Shown one piece after another: positions 13,707 to 17,264 of a stretch of 17,264 nt of DNA. Source of the stretch: GWA2-44-9 sp964429675 (GTDB taxonomy: Bacteria; Patescibacteriota; Minisyncoccia; 2-02-FULL-40-12; GWA2-44-9); assembly GCA_964429675.1 (NCBI GenBank), contig CAYSDF010000017.1:1-17264 (forward strand). The letters are read 5' to 3'. Below the pieces are notes generated by a model, which was given only the letters and a program-made list of their open reading frames with translations, was not told the origin of the DNA and ran no database searches. Positions within the stretch are counted from its first letter, which is position 1; every line of letters begins with the position of its first letter. The translations under genes and the position numbers were made by a program.

Positions 13707-14918
13707 TTAATCCAGCCTTTTTAAGACCCCGGCCGGTAAAAATTCGTAACCAATTAACATCATCATCATTCCAGTCATGGCAATAGCCGAGAAGAAAGAT
13801 ATGAAGAGACTGTCCATGAAAGTAAGAGAGGTATTAGGTAAGGTCGTAGAGGCGCCTAATACTAATGGTGTTGGCGTAGGTGTAATAGAAGCACCAAGAA
13901 CTATAGGTGTTGGGGTCGGGACGAAAGAGGTGAAAGTTCCTCCGCCACAATTACTAGTACAGCCAGTTGGAGCTGGAGTAGGCGTAGGACTCATACTGAA
14001 GTGAGCATTTGCAGATGAACCGCTGGTTACCGTTAAAGAGCATGTCGGGTTATTACCAGTGCAAGCTCCAGACCAGGTATCTTCAAAAGTAGATCCTGAG
14101 TCGGCAGTTGCCGTCAAAGTAACCTGATCCCCGTCATTATAAGTAGCGGTACAGCCCTCGTCGCTACCGGTATGACAATTTATTTTATTGTCACTACTGG
14201 TAACAGTCCCAGCTCCATCACCAGTTGAAGAAGTCGTGACTAAAAGGGTAACCGGATTTACAGTTGGCGTAGGGGCTGGTGTGATATTCGGTGTTGGTGT
14301 AGGAGTAACGTCGGGGGTAGGGGTAGGAGTTACATCAGGTGTAGGAGTAGGGGTAATATCTGGTGTTGGTGTAACAACTGGAGTCAGTGTTGGGGTTACG
14401 TTGGGCGTAGGTGTAGTAGAAGGTGTTGGAGTAATACTAGGAGTCGGAGTCGGTGTTGCTATAACGAATGAACACACCGCGTCACCAGAAGTCTCCGCAC
14501 CAGGAACTTGAGAATGGTATAGAGTTGCAAAAACTGAGCTGGGTGTACTTACAAAAGTCACCTGATTAGACCAAGTCCCGGACATATCAGGATTATGTGG
14601 ATTTCCGCTAAATTCAGTAGGGCCGTTAGTTATATTAAATGTATCAGGAGAGTCCTTCGAACTAGTATCAGCGCTTGTGCCTGCAGGGGAAAACATAGCC
14701 GTGTCATATTGAGATGATTGACCAGGAAAATCAATGGCTTGCCAACTACCATTAAGAGTGTAGACGTCTCCACTAATGCTGACATTATCACAAGTAATCG
14801 TGAGAGTTCCTCCAGCTATAGCATTAAAAACTACTGGCTGTAATGTCATCGAGACAATAAAATTGAGTACGAAAAAGCCGACCAGGAACTTGGACTTCGC
14901 TATTCTTATATTTTGCAT
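13707..14918 (-). CDS. Pro-Thr-rich secreted protein with LPNTS sorting-type C-terminus
   Basis: The 403-residue protein has a signal peptide at about 1-36 (KSK then a hydrophobic stretch ending VVFNAIAGG). A beta-rich domain of unknown family with two cysteines spans about 37-153. Residues 155-222 form a Thr-Pro stalk of TPTP(D/N)(V/I)-type repeats. Residues 223-307 resemble a divergent InlB B-repeat, with GDQVTLTATADSGSTF and paired cysteines in CTGNNPTC. A second TPTP segment with two IVLGAS/LVLGAS copies follows. The end, LPNTS (360-364), a hydrophobic helix and KRLD, is a sorting-signal layout with Ser in the usual Gly position. I infer a surface-displayed, sortase-anchored stalk protein. 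The sortase gene follows 77 bases downstream. No clear Shine-Dalgarno precedes the ATG. Confidence 0.82.
   Translation of the reverse strand: MQNIRIAKSKFLVGFFVLNFIVSMTLQPVVFNAIAGGTLTITCDNVSISGDVYTLNGSWQAIDFPGQSSQYDTAMFSPAGTSADTSSKDSPDTFNITNGPTEFSGNPHNPDMSGTWSNQVTFVSTPSSVFATLYHSQVPGAETSGDAVCSFVIATPTPTPSITPTPSTTPTPNVTPTLTPVVTPTPDITPTPTPDVTPTPTPDVTPTPTPNITPAPTPTVNPVTLLVTTSSTGDGAGTVTSSDNKINCHTGSDEGCTATYNDGDQVTLTATADSGSTFEDTWSGACTGNNPTCSLTVTSGSSANAHFSMSPTPTPAPTGCTSNCGGGTFTSFVPTPTPIVLGASITPTPTPLVLGASTTLPNTSLTFMDSLFISFFSAIAMTGMMMMLIGYEFLPAGVLKRLD
14253..14456 (-). repeat. Thr-Pro stalk repeat region
   Basis: Low-complexity DNA of ACCCC-type codon repeats encodes about 68 residues of TPTP(D/N)(V/I) units within the surface protein. 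It is the likely cause of the long GVGV-type frame on the opposite strand. It may vary in length between strains. Confidence 0.85.
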
Positions 14919-15083
14919 AGTAAGTTTTAGGGCTATTTCAGTATTATAATAATCCTGGAAAAGCGCACAGATTAGTTATTTAAATATTAAGCACTAATAA
15001 TGATACTACATAGCAAATATCAAGGCAATACAGAAAAATTCAGCGTTCTAATGATTATACCATAAGATGGCTTATATTGTCAA
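14919..15083 (-). promoter_or_regulatory. Promoter and long leader of the surface-protein operon
   Basis: On the minus strand, -35 TTGACA (15083-15078), 18-base spacer, -10 TATAAT (15059-15054) with an extended TGG. A start near 15047 would give a leader of about 130 bases before the ATG at 14918. A second TATAAT (14948-14943) without a clear -35 could give a shorter transcript. The leader contains an inverted repeat, ATTAGT-N16-ACTAAT (14971-14998). No known riboswitch was recognised. Confidence 0.65.
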
Positions 15084-15131
15084 TAAGCCGGGCTGGACCT
15101 TAAATTATGAGAATTTTTGGTATGGATTAAC

Positions 15132-15305
15132 CTAGTCAAGTAAATTTTGGCTGATTTGATAGCCGGCCCAGACTCCGATTGCCCCTCCGATAAAATTTCC
15201 TAAAATCGAAGAAATCGAAAACACCGAATCGCCCCAAAGGGTCGGTACATATCCGCCTATCGTTGAGCCCAGTAGTAATCCTGCCATTATAAGGACTTTA
15301 GTCAT
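15132..15305 (-). CDS. 57-residue glycine-zipper membrane protein
   Basis: This short gene encodes two hydrophobic, glycine-rich segments: IMAGLLLGSTIGGYVPTLWG at about 6-25 and ISSILGNFIGGAIGVWAGYQI at about 31-51. The G-x-x-x-G and GG spacing is typical of glycine zippers, which pack helices in membranes. The charged residues are few and terminal. I recall very similar small proteins of unknown function in Patescibacteria, but cannot check this here. It starts at ATG 15305, 11 bases after the preceding gene's stop on the same strand, so it is probably the last gene of a three-gene operon. The ribosome binding site is weak. Its function is unknown. Confidence 0.72.
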   Translation of the reverse strand: MTKVLIMAGLLLGSTIGGYVPTLWGDSVFSISSILGNFIGGAIGVWAGYQISQNLLD

Positions 15306-15316
15306 GTTATTATTCT

Positions 15317-15952
15317 TTAACTATTTGATTTAAACTGGTTAAGCATATTCATTTCTTCAGGCGAAAATTCAACTACCGTATCGCCCACAATAAAAATAGA
15401 TTCTGCCAATTTTTTAGAAACATGGAAAGAGAAAACAGCTTTTTGATCAGATTCTGAATGCCATTCAGTGCCGGCATCTTCTGCATTTATAAAATTAGTT
15501 TTATCCAAGAAATAAATATAGCCATCGTGGAATAAGTCAGGGTCATTAGACTTAAAAAGCTGGTAGACACTCGGACTAAAACTGAATACCGTTTTACCGT
15601 CCTCATTGTTGCTCCAGCCGGTAACAAAAGAACTAAACTTACTTGCAATATATCTTTTATTTAATATCGCGTTAGCAATCGGCACCGTAATACCTTCGTC
15701 TGCATAAACAGCCTTCTTATTTCCGGATTCTTTAGCCGAATCATTGGCTTGACGAGCTTCTAAAGTATCGAATCTTTCCCGGGCATTTGTACCGTGGAAC
15801 AAACCGAGCCCTCGAAGAGAATCTAGAAAGTTCAATACTTTTTCATTTGAAGAAGTACGAAGATCAACTTCCCCGTCTACAACCTCAAATCCAAATTTAG
15901 CTATAATTTCTCGTGTTTTTTCTCCATTTGTTCTGGGGAGTATTTCTTTCAT
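15317..15952 (-). CDS. Unassigned protein with possible ADP-ribosyltransferase-like motif
   Basis: The 211-residue soluble protein has no signal peptide or membrane segment. After an N-terminal stretch, GLGLFHGTNARERFDTLEARQAN at about 48-70 is followed by NKKAVYADEGITVPIANAI at about 78-96. An [FY]-H-G-[ST] strand, then a conserved L-x-x-R-Q/A turn, then an AVYA-type strand recalls the NAD-binding start of ADP-ribosyltransferase folds (the His and Tyr of H-Y-E-type enzymes). A candidate catalytic Glu could be one of those in EFSPEEM near the C-terminus, but this is unverified. The gene lies between the FAD oxidase (13 bases) and the small membrane protein (11 bases). I do not recognise it with confidence; a non-enzymatic or unrelated fold is possible. 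Confidence 0.7.
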   Translation of the reverse strand: MKEILPRTNGEKTREIIAKFGFEVVDGEVDLRTSSNEKVLNFLDSLRGLGLFHGTNARERFDTLEARQANDSAKESGNKKAVYADEGITVPIANAILNKRYIASKFSSFVTGWSNNEDGKTVFSFSPSVYQLFKSNDPDLFHDGYIYFLDKTNFINAEDAGTEWHSESDQKAVFSFHVSKKLAESIFIVGDTVVEFSPEEMNMLNQFKSNS

Positions 15953-15965
15953 AGCCTATATTAGG

Positions 15966-17264
15966 TTATTTTTTAGAAATATGATTTAAGGCGTATTCTA
16001 GGCTGGAACCGACCTTTTTGCCGGGATTAAAGATATTTTCAGGATCAAAAATGTTTTTAGTTTCGATGAATAATTTATAAACCTGTGCTCCGAACATCTG
16101 TTCCAGGTAAGGGCTCCTGATTAATCCATCATTATGTTCCCCTGTCATTGAGCCTTTATACTTAAACACCAGCTGGTATACTTCCTGGCCTAGATTTTTG
16201 ATAACATCCGCAGTTTTGGGATCACCTACTTTGATTAAGGGAATAATGTGGAAATTTCCGTCCCCAACATGACCGGCAACGGTAAAAAGCAACTTGTATT
16301 TTTCCATAATTTCATAAAGTTTTGGTAAGAACTCTCCTAAAACTTCCGGCCGAACAACAAAGTCATCGATGAATGGCGCCGTGCGCATACCCTGGACATG
16401 ATGCCTGAGAAGATTAAAGCTTTCTCTCCTAATTACCCAGTATTTCTGCTCTCCTGATTTAGTCAAAATTAGCTTTGATTTTAATTGGAATTCTTTGAGG
16501 CTTTGTTTTGCTTCCATAGCCCGTCTAAGAGCATCCTTCTCGCTATCAGAGCTAAATTCTGCCAGAAGCACAATCTTAGGAACGCCGCCGGTAAGCAACA
16601 TCCAAAGTTCCGGTAAAAATCCAAAAAGTAGTCTTAGTACTCCGCCTTTCAGGCGCTTAATAATATCCGGCAGCAGTCTTATCGCCACCTTAAATGTATT
16701 GTCATCATAAGATTCAATACTTTGAGGTTTAAATTTCAAAAGATGATTAGTAACTCCGGGTAATAATTTAAGATCATTTAAGAATATTACGAGCAAATGT
16801 TCGCAGGCCTTAGGCTCAATCAATTTAAAATTAATCTCGGTTATAATGCCAAATGTTCCTTGGGAGCCAACCAGAACTTTAGTTGGATCAAAAACACCGC
16901 CCTCTTTTTCATAGACATTCCATAGATAATAACCGGCTGAATTTTTTGAGACATTCGGCTTAGCCTGCTTAAGTAAATCATAGTTTGTATTAACTAATTC
17001 GTAGAGCTTACGATAAACATCTCCTTCTAGGCCCTGCATTTCCAACTTCTGCTTTAGCTCAGCCATGTTTAGAGCCTTAAAGCTGTACTCATTGCCATCC
17101 CTTAAAACCATCTTCAGCTCATTGATGTAATTCTCTGTTTTACCGTAAATAAGATTCAACTCGCCGCCCGAATTATTAGCCACCATGCCGCCGACAGTAC
17201 ATATTTCACGAGAAGCCGGATAACTGGGCAGAAGCAATCCGTTCTTTAAAGTTTCTTTTTCAAA
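15966..17264 (-). CDS. FAD-linked oxidase (GlcD / D-lactate dehydrogenase family), 5' end outside window
   Basis: The frame is open to the end of the window, so the N-terminus is missing; a TTG at 17237 is not a real start. The visible part is 432 residues. It begins within the FAD-binding domain: LPSYPASREICTVGGMVANNSGG and NVSKNSAGYYLWNV, then VLVGSQGTFGIITEINFKLIEP. The C-terminal oxidase domain contains AGHVGDGNFHIIPLIKVGD, MTGEHNDGLIRSPYLEQMFG and FDPENIFNPGKKVGSSLE, all hallmarks of glycolate/D-lactate dehydrogenases. In GEHNDG, Asn replaces the usual Gly. The expected reaction is oxidation of a 2-hydroxyacid such as D-lactate to the keto acid. No iron-sulphur domain follows in the visible part. 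It is the first visible gene of the operon leading to the unassigned and small membrane proteins. Confidence 0.88.
   Translation of the reverse strand, partial: FEKETLKNGLLLPSYPASREICTVGGMVANNSGGELNLIYGKTENYINELKMVLRDGNEYSFKALNMAELKQKLEMQGLEGDVYRKLYELVNTNYDLLKQAKPNVSKNSAGYYLWNVYEKEGGVFDPTKVLVGSQGTFGIITEINFKLIEPKACEHLLVIFLNDLKLLPGVTNHLLKFKPQSIESYDDNTFKVAIRLLPDIIKRLKGGVLRLLFGFLPELWMLLTGGVPKIVLLAEFSSDSEKDALRRAMEAKQSLKEFQLKSKLILTKSGEQKYWVIRRESFNLLRHHVQGMRTAPFIDDFVVRPEVLGEFLPKLYEIMEKYKLLFTVAGHVGDGNFHIIPLIKVGDPKTADVIKNLGQEVYQLVFKYKGSMTGEHNDGLIRSPYLEQMFGAQVYKLFIETKNIFDPENIFNPGKKVGSSLEYALNHISKK

Noticed and set aside
14188..14511. Long plus-strand frame rich in GVGV repeats
   Set aside because: It is the antisense of the Thr-Pro repeat codons of the surface protein. 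Its composition follows from the repeat, and it has no start signals or family features.
14919..15131. RNA gene or riboswitch in the 213-base gap
   Set aside because: Only a promoter and one short inverted repeat are visible. No conserved aptamer or tRNA-like fold was recognised.
1..17264. Alternative genetic code with TGA as glycine (Gracilibacteria/Absconditabacteria)
   Set aside because: TGA ends nadE, the Nudix gene, pncA and pncB at the expected protein lengths, with a terminator right after pncA and pncB.

Overview
The window reads as a piece of a Patescibacteria (Candidate Phyla Radiation) genome. This is inferred from a sortase locus with a Pro-Thr-rich surface protein and a CAP-domain protein, a tiny glycine-zipper membrane protein, compact operons with short gaps, and a moderately AT-rich composition. 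I cannot settle the lineage (Saccharibacteria or Microgenomates would both fit). TGA is used as a real stop several times, so the genetic code is standard. No rRNA, tRNA, CRISPR array, transposase or phage structural gene was seen.

Positions 1 to about 11,950 are dominated by NAD metabolism. In order they hold: the 3' end of NAD synthetase (nadE); a collapsed nadD remnant overlapping its stop; a divergent pair made of an ATP-dependent ligase (-) and a radical SAM protein (+); a second divergent pair made of an NAD-type isocitrate dehydrogenase (-) and a malate:quinone-oxidoreductase-like flavoprotein (+); pnuC-nadR (-), divergent from ADP-ribosylglycohydrolase-Nudix (+); nicotinamidase (pncA); nicotinate phosphoribosyltransferase (pncB); and quinolinate synthase (nadA, -). 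Together they encode parts of three routes to NAD: nicotinamide salvage (PncA, PncB, NadD missing, NadE), nicotinamide riboside uptake and salvage (PnuC, NadR), and the de novo step NadA. An ADP-ribose turnover pair is added. NadB and NadC are not in the window.

The strongest non-coding signal is a palindrome, TAGTGT-N7-ACACTA, with identical spacing at three promoters: pnuC-nadR, ADP-ribosylglycohydrolase-Nudix, and nadA. Each copy abuts or overlaps the -10 or start-site region. This looks like the operator of a NAD-responsive repressor that is not encoded here. The NadR protein in the window has no DNA-binding domain. pncA and pncB have strong promoters without this site.

Positions 12,010 to 14,918 (all -) form a surface locus: a Pro-Thr-rich, InlB-repeat-like protein ending in an LPNTS sorting-type signal, a sortase, and a membrane-anchored CAP protein. 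A long hairpin lies just before the sortase gene. Positions 15,132 to 17,264 (-) hold a 57-residue glycine-zipper membrane protein, an unassigned 211-residue protein with a possible ADP-ribosyltransferase-like His-Gly-Thr motif, and an FAD-linked oxidase that runs off the end of the window.
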